Part shown: positions 53,555-63,091 of the stretch, one piece after another | Layout: each line of letters begins with the position of its first letter | How positions within the stretch are numbered: position 1 is the first letter of the stretch | Source of the DNA: Mycolicibacterium sp. BiH015 | Lineage (GTDB): Bacteria; Actinomycetota; Actinomycetes; Mycobacteriales; Mycobacteriaceae | Direction: 5' to 3' | Length of the DNA stretch: 64,000 nucleotides | NCBI RefSeq assembly: GCF_027706845.1 | Contig: NZ_JAQGCZ010000002.1 | Location: 310,001 to 374,000 of the forward strand | Position numbers and translations under genes: made by a program | The notes under the pieces: model-generated | What the model was told of the DNA's origin: nothing | Database searches by the model: none | Seen by the model: only the letters and a program-made list of their open reading frames with translations

Positions 53555-54991
53555 TTACACGTCGTAGTACAGCGAGAACTCGTACGGGTGAGGACGGATC
53601 TGGATCGGCATGATCTCGTTCTCCCGCTTGTACGAGATCCAGGTCTCGATCAGGTCGGTGGTGAACACACCGCCCTCGGTGAGGTACTCGTGGTCCTCTT
53701 CGAGCTTGTCGATCACCGACGCCAGCGACGTCGGCGCCTGCGGGATGTTCGCGGCCTCCTCGGGCGGCAGCTCGTAGAGGTCCTTGTCGACCGGTGCGAG
53801 CGGCTCGATCTTCTTCTTGATGCCATCGATGCCGGCCATCAGCATCGCCGCAAACGCCAGGTAAGGGTTGCCCGAGCTGTCCGGGCAACGGAACTCGAGC
53901 CGCTTGGCCTTCGGGTTGTTGCCGGTGATCGGGATACGCACGCACGCCGACCGGTTGCGCTGGCTGTACACCAGGTTGATCGGCGCCTCGTAACCGGGCA
54001 CCAGACGCTTGTAGGAGTTCACCGTCGGGTTGGTGAACGCCAGCAGCGACGGAGCATGGTGCAGGATGCCGCCGATGTAGTGGCGGGCGAGATCCGACAG
54101 CCCGGCATAACCCGACTCGTCGTGGAACAGCGGCTTGCCGTCCTTCCACAGCGACTGGTGGGCGTGCATGCCGGAGCCGTTGTCACCGAACAGCGGCTTG
54201 GGCATGAAGGTCACCGTCTTGCCGTTGGCCCAGGCGGTGTTCTTGATGATGTATTTGAACAGCAGCACGTCGTCGGCGGCGTGCAGCAGCGTATTGAACT
54301 TGTAGTTGATCTCGGCCTGCCCGGCGGTACCGACCTCGTGGTGACCGCGCTCGAGGGTGAAGCCGGCGTTGATCAGGTTCGTCGACATCTCGTCACGCAG
54401 GTCGACGTAGTGGTCGTACGGCGCGACGGGGAAGTAGCCACCCTTCGGGCGGACCTTGTAACCGCGGTTGGGGCTGCCGTCGGCCTCCAGGGGCTCCCCG
54501 GTGTTCCACCAGCCCGACTCCGAGTCGACCTCGTAGAAGGTGCCGTTGATGCGCGAGTCGAAGCTGACCGAGTCGAAGATGTAGAACTCGGCCTCGGCGC
54601 CGAAGAACGCGGTGTCGGCGATGCCGGTGCTGGCCAGGTAGTTCTCGGCCTTGCGGGCAACATTGCGCGGGTCCCGCGAGTAGGCCTCCCGGGTGAACGG
54701 GTCGTGCACGAAGAAGTTGAGGTTGAGCGTCTTGGCGGCCCGGAACGGGTCGATGCGTGCGGTTTCGGGATCCGGCAGCAGCATCATGTCCGACTCGTGG
54801 ATCGACTGGAACCCGCGCACCGACGAACCGTCGAACGCGAGGCCGTCCTCGAAGACGCTCTCATCGAACGCCGAAGCCGGGATCGAGAAGTGCTGGACGA
54901 CACCGGGCAGATCGCAGAACCGGATGTCGACGTACTCGACCTGTTCGTCCTTGATCAGCTTGATGATGTCGTCGGCGGTCTTTTCTGCCAC
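53555..54991 (-). CDS. glnA1: Glutamine synthetase, type I-beta, GlnA1
   Basis: Protein of 478 residues. Main nitrogen-assimilating enzyme (glutamate + NH3 + ATP to glutamine), dodecameric; secreted in pathogens. Motifs: [106 protein letters not shown]. The adenylylation tyrosine is in [10 protein letters not shown] near residue 406, so GlnE can regulate it. The start is a GTG (GTGGCAGAAAAG) preceded by AAAGGAG. Upstream are two GlnR-type boxes, downstream a strong terminator. Confidence 0.97.
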   Translation of the reverse strand: MAEKTADDIIKLIKDEQVEYVDIRFCDLPGVVQHFSIPASAFDESVFEDGLAFDGSSVRGFQSIHESDMMLLPDPETARIDPFRAAKTLNLNFFVHDPFTREAYSRDPRNVARKAENYLASTGIADTAFFGAEAEFYIFDSVSFDSRINGTFYEVDSESGWWNTGEPLEADGSPNRGYKVRPKGGYFPVAPYDHYVDLRDEMSTNLINAGFTLERGHHEVGTAGQAEINYKFNTLLHAADDVLLFKYIIKNTAWANGKTVTFMPKPLFGDNGSGMHAHQSLWKDGKPLFHDESGYAGLSDLARHYIGGILHHAPSLLAFTNPTVNSYKRLVPGYEAPINLVYSQRNRSACVRIPITGNNPKAKRLEFRCPDSSGNPYLAFAAMLMAGIDGIKKKIEPLAPVDKDLYELPPEEAANIPQAPTSLASVIDKLEEDHEYLTEGGVFTTDLIETWISYKRENEIMPIQIRPHPYEFSLYYDV

Positions 54992-55043
54992 TTATTGCTC
55001 TCCTTTGACTTTGGTAGCCCGCCGGTGACGCTATGGACACGAT

Positions 55044-55081
55044 GTTGCACGGCAGTCAACCGCATGTTGCGTGGACGTTAC
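55044..55081 (-). promoter_or_regulatory. Two in-register GlnR boxes upstream of glnA1
   Basis: Read on the minus strand: GTAAC-n6-GCAAC (55081-55066) and TTGAC-n6-GCAAC (55059-55044), separated by 6 bases. This is exactly the 22-bp period of the actinobacterial GlnR consensus gTnAC-n6-GaAAC-n6. They start 53 bases upstream of the glnA1 GTG. GlnR is known to control glnA1 in M. smegmatis. The divergent RDD gene start is 59 bases away on the other side. Confidence 0.72.
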
Positions 55082-55127
55082 GCGTGCCCGCATATGCAGC
55101 CCTGCCGAGGCGTTCCCGGCCGCCACC

Positions 55128-55133
55128 TATCCT
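55128..55133 (+). promoter_or_regulatory. Leaderless-type -10 box of the RDD gene
   Basis: TATCCT is 6 bases before the ATG at 55140. It supports this start over the ATG at 55071. Confidence 0.5.
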
Positions 55134-55139
55134 TACAGC

Positions 55140-55607
55140 ATGGCCCGCACCATTGGGTCCTGGCTTTCGGGACCGTCGCAGTCAGACGATTCCGGCCAGC
55201 GGTCCACCTATCCCGGCGAACGTCTCGGATTCCCTGAGTCCGGTCCCGGCTCGATCGCCCGCTTCGGCCGTCGTATCGCGGCGCTCTGCATCGACTGGCT
55301 GGTGTGTTACGGACTGGCGGCGCTGGCCATGACGTTCGGGTGGGTGAGTCTGGGTGCCCTCTCGACGGCGGTGCTCGTCGTCTGGCTGGTACTCGGCATC
55401 GTCTCGGTGCGGCTGTTCGGCTTCACCCCGGGCCAGCTCGTGCTCGGCCTCAAGGTGGTCGCCGTCGACAATCGCCAGCACGTCGGATCGGGGCGCGCGC
55501 TGGCCCGCGGCCTGCTGATCACCCTCGTGATCCCGGCGCTGTTCACCGATTCCGACCTGCGCGGGCTGCACGACCTGGCGACGAAGACGGCGGTCGTCAA
55601 ACGGTAG
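55140..55607 (+). CDS. RDD-family membrane protein (Rv2219A-like)
   Basis: Protein of 155 residues. After a ~45-residue hydrophilic, Ser/Pro-rich N-terminus come membrane segments AALCIDWLVCYGLAALAMTFGWVS (~52-75) and STAVLVVWLVLGIVSVRLFGFTPGQLVLGL (~80-109), and a weaker third, ALARGLLITLVIPALF. The R-D-D signature is IARFGRRIAALCIDW. The function is unknown; some RDD proteins carry transport or Na+/H+ exchange activity. Divergent from glnA1 and convergent, one base apart, with the amidohydrolase. Confidence 0.87.
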   Translation: MARTIGSWLSGPSQSDDSGQRSTYPGERLGFPESGPGSIARFGRRIAALCIDWLVCYGLAALAMTFGWVSLGALSTAVLVVWLVLGIVSVRLFGFTPGQLVLGLKVVAVDNRQHVGSGRALARGLLITLVIPALFTDSDLRGLHDLATKTAVVKR

Positions 55608-55608
55608 G

Positions 55609-57435
55609 TCAGGCCTGATGGCGGATCCGGCCGTCCATCATCGTCATCGTCACCGTCGCGCCGTGTATCTCGTGCGGGTCGATCTCGAAGATGTTGCGAT
55701 CCAACACGATCAGATCGGCCAGCTTGCCCGCTGTCACTGAGCCCACCCGGTCGTCGCGCCTGATCTGATACGCCGCGCCGAGTGTGTTAGCGTGCACGGC
55801 CTCCTCCACCGTGAGGGCCTGATCCGCTGGGGCGAGCACCGGCGCATCCGGGCTGCCGATCAACTGCCGCGTCACCCCGATCTGGATGGAGTCCAGCGGC
55901 TTATACGTGGAGAAGTAGCCCGCCGCGGGCCAGTCTGTGCCCAATGAGATGCGGCCGCCGGACCTCAGCACGTCCCGCGCCCGGTAGAGGAGCTCCTTGC
56001 GTGGGGCACCGTAGCGGGCGCCCATGTTCTCGATCGTGTCCGGGTCGGCCGACATCCAGTTCGCCGAGAACTGCGCGGTGACGCCCAACTGTCCGAATCT
56101 CGGCGCGTCGCTGTCCGCGACGTAGACCAGGTGCGCGACCGTATGGCGCCGGTCGCGCGGTGGGTTGGCGGCGATGGCGCGTTCGATGGCGTCGAGGCCC
56201 ACGCGTGCCGTGCGTTCGCCGCAGGCGTGGATGTGCACGTCGTGGCCCGCGGCGTCGACGTCCCCGACGAGCCGATGCCACTGCTCCTCGGTGAACGGGG
56301 AGGCACCCGTCGAATCGGGTTTGTCCGCGTAGGGCTCAAGCAGCCACGCGGTGTAACCGCCCTGGGTGCCGTCGCCGATGATCTTCACGACCTCGACCGA
56401 GACCAGGTCGCTCGCGACCTCGTCGCGGAGGGCGGTGAACTTCTCGACCGTGCCCTCGATCGGCGTCGTTCGCACCGAGTACGACGCAACCACCCGGAAC
56501 GGCAGCAGATCCCGCTTCTCGATGTCGGTGTAGATCCGCAGGATCGACCCCTGGTCGTCGCCGATGGGCGGGACCCCCGCATCGAAAACCGAGGTGATGC
56601 CCGCCGCGGAGGCCTTCGGTAGCCAACCCTCGATCAGCGTTCCCATGGTCTCCGGCGAGATCGGCTCGACGGCGTCGACGAGACCGAGGACCGCATTCAC
56701 CTCCAGGACGTATCCCGTGGGCTCGCCGTCTTCGTCGCGGGCGTAGTAGCTGAAGCCGGGCACCGGGTCGGGGGTGTCGCGGCCGACCCCGGCCATCTCG
56801 AGGGCCTTGCTGTTGGCCCACAGACTGTGGCCGTCGATGGCGAAGAAAAAGCCGGGACGGTCGGGCAGCACGCGGTCGAGCTCGGCGCGGGTGGGGCCCA
56901 GCGGCCCGAACATGTCGACCCGCCAACCGAATCCGCGGACGACCCCGGTCGGGTTGGCCTTCGCGTAGGCGGCGATGGCGTCGAGCGCCTCGGCCAGCGT
57001 CGGCACTTGAAGGTCGACGCCGGACGTCAGGAAGGCACCGAGGAACGGATGCGTGTGGCCTTCGACGAAGCCCGGCATCAGCAGCCGGCCGTTCAAGTCG
57101 ATGATCGCGGTGTCGGGACCTGCGAACCTCAACGCTCCGGCGCTGTCACCGACCCAGGTGATCGTTGTTCCGGTGACGGCGACGGCCTCGGCCCACGGGA
57201 CTGAGTGGTCCACCGTGTAGACGCGGCCATTGTGGAAAACGACATCCGCGGGCACCGTCTCGATGGGCTGATCCTCGGCTCCCGGTGCGGGCTCAGCCGA
57301 GCACGCCGCCGCCGTCGCGACGACGGCGGTCATCGCAGCGGTGCGCAGCACGGTCCGCCGGTCGGCTTGGATCGAAAACGCTGCGCGGCGTCCGAACGCG
57401 GCGAAATGCGGCGCCCATTCGCACGCGACGCACAT
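55609..57435 (-). CDS. Exported Tat-lipoprotein amidohydrolase, family 3
   Basis: Protein of 608 residues. N-terminal twin arginines (ADRRTVLRTAAMTAVVATAAACSAEP) with a lipobox-like cysteine at about residue 46 indicate Tat export and lipid attachment. It then follows family 3: ADVVFHNGRVYTVDHSVPWAEAVAV, metal motif PGFVEGHTHPFLG, VHIHACGERT, and the C-terminal VGSVTAGKLADLIVLDRNIFEIDPHEI. The reaction is unknown. It is the last gene of the minus-strand lipB-lipA group, 6 bases after the DUF4191 gene. The cytosolic paralogue is at 22220-23935. Confidence 0.84.
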   Translation of the reverse strand: MCVACEWAPHFAAFGRRAAFSIQADRRTVLRTAAMTAVVATAAACSAEPAPGAEDQPIETVPADVVFHNGRVYTVDHSVPWAEAVAVTGTTITWVGDSAGALRFAGPDTAIIDLNGRLLMPGFVEGHTHPFLGAFLTSGVDLQVPTLAEALDAIAAYAKANPTGVVRGFGWRVDMFGPLGPTRAELDRVLPDRPGFFFAIDGHSLWANSKALEMAGVGRDTPDPVPGFSYYARDEDGEPTGYVLEVNAVLGLVDAVEPISPETMGTLIEGWLPKASAAGITSVFDAGVPPIGDDQGSILRIYTDIEKRDLLPFRVVASYSVRTTPIEGTVEKFTALRDEVASDLVSVEVVKIIGDGTQGGYTAWLLEPYADKPDSTGASPFTEEQWHRLVGDVDAAGHDVHIHACGERTARVGLDAIERAIAANPPRDRRHTVAHLVYVADSDAPRFGQLGVTAQFSANWMSADPDTIENMGARYGAPRKELLYRARDVLRSGGRISLGTDWPAAGYFSTYKPLDSIQIGVTRQLIGSPDAPVLAPADQALTVEEAVHANTLGAAYQIRRDDRVGSVTAGKLADLIVLDRNIFEIDPHEIHGATVTMTMMDGRIRHQA

Positions 57436-57441
57436 CCGGCG

Positions 57442-58194
57442 TCAGCGGCGCCGCACGGTGCGCTGCACGCCGCGCATCTTGGCCTGGGCCGGCAGTGGGC
57501 CCTTCGGCATCGCGGCCGGACCCACCTTTGTGCCGAGCGCCGCCAGCTTGGATTCGATCGAGTCCATCTGCTTCGCGGTGATGTTGGCAGGCAGTTTGTT
57601 CAGGTGCCGTTCCAGCTTCGCCAACGGCACCTCACCCTCGCCGTTGCCGATGATGATGTCGTAGATGGGGGTGTCGCCGATGAGCCGGGCCGTGCGCTTC
57701 TTCTCCTGCGCGAGCAACGGTTTGACGCGGGTGGCCGACCCCTCGCCGACGAAGATCACGCCGGGGCGGCCGATCACACGGTGCACGGCGTCGAAGTGGC
57801 CCGTCGCTGCCACGCCAGGGGTGACGCGCCACTTGCCCCGAAGGTTGTCCAGCGCCCACGCGGCCGCGCCGGTCTGACCCTCGGCCTTCTTGTACACCGA
57901 CTTCTGGGCGCGGCGGCCGAAGATGATGAACGCCACCAGCGCGCCGAGCACGACCCCCAACGGGATCAGCATGTACATGGTGAAGCCGCCGGCGAAGACG
58001 CCACCCACCACAGACAGCGCGACGATCAGCACGAACGCGCCGATCATGTAGGGGAGAAGGCGTTTGTCCTCTTTGCGCTGGATCTGAAACGCCTGCCACA
58101 GCTGACTGCGCCGCTGCTTGGAGGCCGCTTTGCGAGCGGCTTTGGCCTCGGCCTTGGCTGCCTTGACCTCAGCGGGGTTACGCGATTTCGCCAT
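57442..58194 (-). CDS. DUF4191 family membrane protein (Rv2219-like)
   Basis: Protein of 250 residues, the length I recall for Rv2219. A basic, lysine/alanine-rich N-terminus ([28 protein letters not shown]) is followed by two membrane helices ([25 protein letters not shown] and [21 protein letters not shown], ~46-95) and a soluble domain with [25 protein letters not shown]. Function unknown, conserved in actinobacteria. The start at 58194 overlaps the lipA stop region by 17 bases. It sits in every mycobacterial lipB-lipA cluster I recall. Confidence 0.9.
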   Translation of the reverse strand: MAKSRNPAEVKAAKAEAKAARKAASKQRRSQLWQAFQIQRKEDKRLLPYMIGAFVLIVALSVVGGVFAGGFTMYMLIPLGVVLGALVAFIIFGRRAQKSVYKKAEGQTGAAAWALDNLRGKWRVTPGVAATGHFDAVHRVIGRPGVIFVGEGSATRVKPLLAQEKKRTARLIGDTPIYDIIIGNGEGEVPLAKLERHLNKLPANITAKQMDSIESKLAALGTKVGPAAMPKGPLPAQAKMRGVQRTVRRR

Positions 58195-59140
58195 TGGACA
58201 AGGATACGGCCGCCCGAGAAGGCCGTGCGGCCACCGTCTGCGCGTACAGCTTCCCGGCCCGGTAGGACGACCTGACAAGCGGGCCGGCCAGCACACCCGA
58301 GAAGCCGATCTCCTCCGCGTAGCGCTGGTGCTCGACGAACTCGTCGGGATGTACCCAGCGCTCCACCGGATGGTGGCGCGGCGACGGGCGCAGGTACTGC
58401 GTGATGGTGACGATGTCGCAGCCGGCGTCGTGCAGATCGTGCAGCGCGGTGCGGACCTCGTCGGGCGTTTCGCCCATGCCGAGGATCAGATTGCTCTTCG
58501 TGACGAGACCGAAGTCGCGGGCGGCCGTGATCACCGAGAGGCTGCGCTCGTACCGGAACGCAGGCCGGATCCGCTTGAAAATGCGGGGAACGGTCTCGAC
58601 GTTGTGCGCCAACACTTCCGGGCGCGTGTCGAAGACCTCGTTCAGTTGCGCTGGGTCGGCGTTGAAGTCGGGGATCAGCAGCTCGACGCCGGTGTCGGGG
58701 TTGAGCGCCTTGATCTGGCGGACCGTCTCGGCGTACAGCCATGCGCCGCCGTCGGGCAGATCGTCACGCGCCACGCCCGTCACGGTGGAGTAGCGCAGAC
58801 CCATCGCCTGCACGCTCTCGGCGACGCGGCGGGGCTCGTCGCGGTCCAGCTCGGCCGGCTTGCCGGTGTCGATCTGGCAGAAATCGCAGCGGCGGGTGCA
58901 CTGTTCGCCGCCGATCAGGAACGTCGCCTCGCGGTCTTCCCAGCACTCGAAGATGTTCGGGCAGCCGGCTTCCTCGCACACGGTGTGCAGACCCTCGCGG
59001 CGCACAAGGCCCTTGACCTCTTTGTACTCGGGCCCCATCCTGGCCTTGGTCTTGATCCACGGCGGCTTGCGCTCGATGGGCGTCTCGGCGTTGCGTACTT
59101 CCAGACGCAGCAGCTTGCGGCCTTCCGGAGCGATAGTCAC
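58178..59140 (-). CDS. lipA: Lipoyl synthase
   Basis: Protein of 320 residues. A radical-SAM enzyme that inserts sulfur into octanoyl-lysine on lipoyl domains. The [4Fe-4S] SAM cluster motif is [10 protein letters not shown] (~75-84). The auxiliary cluster cysteines are [12 protein letters not shown] (~48-60). The C-terminal serine is in [11 protein letters not shown]. It begins with a GTG ([17 protein letters not shown]) overlapping the lipB stop by 4 bases. The longer frame upstream (to 59302) is inside lipB and not real. Confidence 0.96.
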   Translation of the reverse strand: MTIAPEGRKLLRLEVRNAETPIERKPPWIKTKARMGPEYKEVKGLVRREGLHTVCEEAGCPNIFECWEDREATFLIGGEQCTRRCDFCQIDTGKPAELDRDEPRRVAESVQAMGLRYSTVTGVARDDLPDGGAWLYAETVRQIKALNPDTGVELLIPDFNADPAQLNEVFDTRPEVLAHNVETVPRIFKRIRPAFRYERSLSVITAARDFGLVTKSNLILGMGETPDEVRTALHDLHDAGCDIVTITQYLRPSPRHHPVERWVHPDEFVEHQRYAEEIGFSGVLAGPLVRSSYRAGKLYAQTVAARPSRAAVSLSNGEIA

Positions 59141-59835
59141 TGGGCCGATTCTACGCTCGCAGCGGGTGCGACACCGACCGCGATGCGGCCGTCGAGTGCG
59201 TCGAGAACGGCCTCGGCCACCCGGTCGACGACATCGGCCACGCCGACCGTGCGGCCCAGTTCCGCGGTCAGCGACGTCACGCCGGCGTCGGCGATACCGC
59301 ACGGCACGATCGAACCGAACGCGCCGAGATCGCAGTCACAGTTGATGGCGAACCCGTGCAGCGTCGTCGCCCGTGCCACCCGGATGCCGATGGCCGCGAT
59401 CTTGCGGTCAGGGCGGAGGCCGTCGCCGGCGACCCAGACGCCGGAGCGTCCCTCGACCCGCCCCGTCTCCAGGCCGAACGACGCGCAGACGGTGATCAGC
59501 GATTCTTCAAGGCGCCGAACGAAATTGACGACGTCGAGGGGCTCGGCCAATCCGATGATGGGATAGCCCACCAACTGACCGGGGCCATGCCAGGTGATCT
59601 TGCCGCCCCGGTCGGTGTCGATGACGGGCGTGCCGTCGAAGGGCCGCTCCTCCGGCAGGGTGCGCCGCCCCGCCGTGTACACCGGCGGATGCTCCAGCAG
59701 CAACAGCGTGTCCGGACCGCCCGCCACACGCTCGTCGGCCAGCTGTCGCTGCAGGTCCCATGCAGTCTGGTAGTCAACCGAACCGAGCGCGCGGACCTGC
59801 ACCGGATCAGAACTCGAGCGGATCGACGACGTCAT
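59137..59835 (-). CDS. lipB: Octanoyl-ACP:protein N-octanoyltransferase
   Basis: Protein of 232 residues. It moves octanoate from ACP to lipoyl-domain lysine, the step before LipA. The nucleophile Cys is in [15 protein letters not shown] (~176), the catalytic Lys in [10 protein letters not shown] (~143). [15 protein letters not shown] and [14 protein letters not shown] (~79-92) form the binding pocket. The coupled order lipB-lipA, with dlaT two genes upstream, provides lipoate for the E2 proteins. Confidence 0.95.
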   Translation of the reverse strand: MTSSIRSSSDPVQVRALGSVDYQTAWDLQRQLADERVAGGPDTLLLLEHPPVYTAGRRTLPEERPFDGTPVIDTDRGGKITWHGPGQLVGYPIIGLAEPLDVVNFVRRLEESLITVCASFGLETGRVEGRSGVWVAGDGLRPDRKIAAIGIRVARATTLHGFAINCDCDLGAFGSIVPCGIADAGVTSLTAELGRTVGVADVVDRVAEAVLDALDGRIAVGVAPAASVESAQ

Positions 59836-59846
59836 GGAAGTCGACG

Positions 59847-60764
59847 CTACTCACGCTGAGAAGCCGTGGCGAATGCCAGCGCCTCACCGATGGTGTTGTG
59901 GTGGAAGTGGAAACCCGCCCGCTCCAAGGCCGCCGGGATGGCACGCTGGCCGCCCAGCACTTCTTCGTCGGCGAATTCTCCGAGCACGGCGCGCAACGCG
60001 AACCCCGGGACGACGAACGGCGTCGGCCTGTTCACCGAACGGCCCAGCGCGGTGGTGAACTCCGCGTTGGTCACCGGAGCCGGTCCGGTCATGTTCACCG
60101 GACCGGACACCTCGTCGTGGGAGATCGCGAACAGCATGGCCCGCACCTGGTCTTCGATGCTGATCCACGACATGTACTGCCTGCCGTTGCCCAGGCGGGC
60201 CCCCAGACCCAGCGAGAAGAGCGGCTTGATGCGCCCCAGCATCCCGCCCGACGGCGCCATCACCAGGCCGGTGCGCGTCAGCACCACCCGCACACCGGAC
60301 TCCGCGGCGACAGCGGTCGCGGCCTCCCAGTCGACGGCGAGCCTGGCGAGGAAATTGTGGCCGGCTCCGGCCGTTTCATCGACAGGTGTGCTGCCGGTGT
60401 CGCCGTAGTAACCGACCGCACTGGCGTTGACCAGAACGGGCACACCCGCGTCGACAACCGCGTTGGCCAACACCTCCGTCGGGCCGATGCGGCTGTCCCG
60501 CAGGCTCTGCTTGAAGGCACCGGACCAGCGCTTCTGCCCGACATTGACGCCGCAGAGGTTGACGACAGCGTCCACCCCGCGCAGCGCGGTCGGATCGAAT
60601 TCGCCGGTGTCAGGGTTCCAGAACACCTCGTCGGCATTCGACGGCGCCCGCCGCACGATGCGGATCACCCGGTGATCGGTGGCTCGCAAGGCATACACGA
60701 GCCCGGTACCGATCAGACCGGACGAACCCGCAACCGCGACAACCGAATCCGATGGCAACGACAC
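59847..60764 (-). CDS. TIGR01777-type NAD-dependent epimerase/SDR (Rv2216-like)
   Basis: Protein of 305 residues. Extended SDR/epimerase fold of the YfcH/TIGR01777 type: [19 protein letters not shown] (GxxGxxG), [38 protein letters not shown] (YYG motif; the canonical YxxxK lysine is not obvious) and a DUF1731-like C-terminus with [34 protein letters not shown]. The biological role is unknown, but it is always near lipA/lipB or dlaT in mycobacteria as I recall. It lies 6 bases after dlaT, so cotranscribed. Confidence 0.91.
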   Translation of the reverse strand: MSLPSDSVVAVAGSSGLIGTGLVYALRATDHRVIRIVRRAPSNADEVFWNPDTGEFDPTALRGVDAVVNLCGVNVGQKRWSGAFKQSLRDSRIGPTEVLANAVVDAGVPVLVNASAVGYYGDTGSTPVDETAGAGHNFLARLAVDWEAATAVAAESGVRVVLTRTGLVMAPSGGMLGRIKPLFSLGLGARLGNGRQYMSWISIEDQVRAMLFAISHDEVSGPVNMTGPAPVTNAEFTTALGRSVNRPTPFVVPGFALRAVLGEFADEEVLGGQRAIPAALERAGFHFHHNTIGEALAFATASQRE

Positions 60765-60770
60765 TGCTGT

Positions 60771-62555
60771 CTACAGCCCCAGATCGGCCTCAAACGCACC
60801 CTCTTCCAGGCGGCGCTTGATAGTCGTGACGAAGCGGCCGGCGTCAGCGCCGTCGATGAGGCGGTGATCATAGGTCAACGGCAGGTAGGACACCGACCGC
60901 ACACCGATCGACTCGTTGCCGAACTCGTCGACGATCACCCGCGGCCGCTTCACGATGGCGCCGGTGCCCAGCATCGCCGCCTGCGGCGGCACCAGGATCG
61001 GCGTGTCGAACAACGCGCCCTGGCTGCCGATGTTGGTGATCGTGAAGGTGCCCCCGGACAGCTCGTCGGGCTTGAGGTTGCCTGAGCGGGCGCGCCCGGC
61101 GATGTCGGAGATCGCCCGCGCCAGCCCGCCCAGAGACAGATCGCCGGCGTTGTGGATCACCGGGGACAGCAGCCCCTGCTCGGTGTCGACCGCGATGCCG
61201 AGATGCTCGGCGTCGTAGTAGGTGATCTCCTTCGACTCTTCGTTGTAGCTGGCGTTGACGTTCGGATGCAGCTTCAACGCGTCGATGACCGCCCGGGCGA
61301 TGAACGGCAGGTACGTCAGGTTCACGCCTTCGCGCTCGGCGAACTGAGCCTTGGCCTTGGCGCGCAGGGCGACGATCTTGGTCATGTCGACCTCGTGAAC
61401 CTGGGTCAGCTGCGCTGTGGTCTGCAGCGACTCACGGGTCTTCTTCGCGGTGATCTGCCGGATGCGGTTGGCCTTTTGCGTCGTACCGCGCAGATGCGCC
61501 AACGCGCCCTCCGGTGCCGGTGCAGGCGCCGCGGGCTTCGACGGGGCGGCGGCCGGTTCGGCCGCCTTGGGAGCCTTGCTCTCCTCTGCGGCGGCGAGCA
61601 CATCCTGCTTGCGGATGCGTCCACCGACACCCGTCCCCTTGACCGTCGAGAGGTCGACGTTGTTCTCGCTCGCGAGTTTGCGCACCAGTGGCGTCACATA
61701 GGGGCTTTCGCCCGACCCGGCGGCTGCCGGTTTGGCCTGAGGCTTCGGCTCGGCCTTTGGCTCCGGCTTGGATTCCGGCTTCGGCTCGGCCTTGGGCTCC
61801 GGCTTGGCCTCTTCCGACGGCTTCGCCTCGGGCTTGGTCTGCTTCGGCTCGGGCTCAGGCTCTGGCTCAGGTTCCGGCTCGGGTTCCGGCTCAGGCTCCG
61901 GTTCGGAAGTCGCTTCGGCATCGGCGTCGCCGATCTTCGCGAGCTCGCCGCCGACCTCGACGGTGTCGTCTTCCTCAGCGGTAATCGACAGCAGGGTGCC
62001 CGCCACCGGCGACGGGATCTCGGTGTCGACCTTGTCGGTGGAAACCTCGACCAGCGGCTCGTCGACCTCGACGCTGTCGCCGACCTTCTTCAGCCAGCGG
62101 GTGACCGTGCCTTCGGTGACCGATTCACCCAGCTCCGGCATCTTGACCGACGTGCCCGACCCCGAGCCGCCCGACGACGTCGCCTTGGGCTCGGGCTTCT
62201 CCTCTGGCTCGGACTCTTCCGGCTCCGGCTCGGACTCGTCCGCCTCGGGCTCCGGCTCGGACTCCTCAGCGGGCTCGGACTCCTCGCCGCCGTCACTGTC
62301 CTCGCCGTCGTCCTCGCCGGCGTCGCCGATCACGGCGAGCTCGCCGCCCACCTCTACGGTGTCGTCCTCCTGGGCGATGATCTTCTTCAGTACACCCGCG
62401 GCGGGCGACGGGATCTCGGTGTCGACCTTGTCGGTCGAGACCTCAAGAAGTGGCTCATCCTCTTCGACCGTGTCTCCCTCTTGCTTCAGCCAGCGGGTGA
62501 CTGTCCCCTCGGTAACGCTCTCTCCGAGTGCGGGCATCTGGACGGAGATGGCCAT
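60771..62555 (-). CDS. dlaT: Dihydrolipoamide acyltransferase DlaT (E2)
   Basis: Protein of 594 residues (I recall 553 in M. tuberculosis). Two lipoyl domains, each with [10 protein letters not shown] (lysines ~43 and ~180), joined by E/S/P-rich linkers; a peripheral-subunit-binding domain ([24 protein letters not shown]) near 318-350; and the catalytic domain with [12 protein letters not shown] near the C-terminus. DlaT serves as E2 for pyruvate dehydrogenase and is part of the peroxynitrite reductase with AhpD/AhpC in M. tuberculosis. The extra length is in the EP-repeat linkers (about 61,845-61,905 codes for repeated Glu-Pro). The ATG at 62555 follows an AAGGGAG site. Confidence 0.95.
   Translation of the reverse strand: MAISVQMPALGESVTEGTVTRWLKQEGDTVEEDEPLLEVSTDKVDTEIPSPAAGVLKKIIAQEDDTVEVGGELAVIGDAGEDDGEDSDGGEESEPAEESEPEPEADESEPEPEESEPEEKPEPKATSSGGSGSGTSVKMPELGESVTEGTVTRWLKKVGDSVEVDEPLVEVSTDKVDTEIPSPVAGTLLSITAEEDDTVEVGGELAKIGDADAEATSEPEPEPEPEPEPEPEPEPEPKQTKPEAKPSEEAKPEPKAEPKPESKPEPKAEPKPQAKPAAAGSGESPYVTPLVRKLASENNVDLSTVKGTGVGGRIRKQDVLAAAEESKAPKAAEPAAAPSKPAAPAPAPEGALAHLRGTTQKANRIRQITAKKTRESLQTTAQLTQVHEVDMTKIVALRAKAKAQFAEREGVNLTYLPFIARAVIDALKLHPNVNASYNEESKEITYYDAEHLGIAVDTEQGLLSPVIHNAGDLSLGGLARAISDIAGRARSGNLKPDELSGGTFTITNIGSQGALFDTPILVPPQAAMLGTGAIVKRPRVIVDEFGNESIGVRSVSYLPLTYDHRLIDGADAGRFVTTIKRRLEEGAFEADLGL
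61845..61905. repeat. Glu-Pro-coding short repeat inside dlaT linker
   Basis: Consecutive six-base units of the form GGCTC(A/G/T) or GGTTCC on the plus strand encode alternating Glu-Pro on the minus strand. It is an extended flexible linker between the second lipoyl domain and the subunit-binding domain. A site of likely length variation between strains. Confidence 0.7.
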
Positions 62556-62716
62556 AGTGTCGTGGCTCCCTTGCACGGTCTGTCGAGGTATCTGAGCTGT
62601 CGCATCCCATCCTGTCACGTCCGCCGGGACCTTTCGCCGCGGACGGGTGTACTCCTTGCTCTGGCACTATCGAAGTAAGGAAGAGGCGAGGGGATGCCCG
62701 GAAGGAGCAAGCCCAG

Positions 62717-63070
62717 GTGGGACTGTTCGACAGGCTCCGCGGTCGGAGCCGCAAAGGTGGATCGGCCACCCGCGACCCTCAGGCAGATCTTCGCTATCTG
62801 CGCCAGTGGGTCGCCGAGCACCACGGTGTCGAGGCCTTCATCGAGCCCAAAACCGCGGTCACCGAACTCACTGTCGTGCTCGTCGCCGCCGACGGCGAGT
62901 GGACGCGGCGCCGCACCGGTGGAGACGCCGGTGCCCGCCGGCTGTCCGAGCGCCTCCAGATCCCGGTGTACGACGTGCAGAAGGTCGGCTATCCGCAGCG
63001 GATGCGTGACTACGACGCGCGCCGGCGCATCGAGCGCAAGCGTGCCGCCCGCGAGGAACTCGACCGCTAG
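62717..63070 (+). CDS. Small conserved basic protein, unknown function
   Basis: Protein of 117 residues. Start GTG (MGLFDRLRGRSRKGG) with GAAGGAG 10 bases upstream. The middle is LRYLRQWVAEHHGVEAFIEPKTAVTELTVVLVAADGEWTRRR, which looks like a short alpha/beta fold. The end is strongly basic (MRDYDARRRIERKRAAREELDR). I recognise similar small proteins in actinobacteria, sometimes annotated as oxidoreductase, but no cofactor motif is visible. It lies between dlaT (divergent) and the ephD-like gene, 21 bases before the latter. Confidence 0.75.
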   Translation: MGLFDRLRGRSRKGGSATRDPQADLRYLRQWVAEHHGVEAFIEPKTAVTELTVVLVAADGEWTRRRTGGDAGARRLSERLQIPVYDVQKVGYPQRMRDYDARRRIERKRAAREELDR

Positions 63071-63091
63071 CGGCTTGGGTACTGTCCGCCC

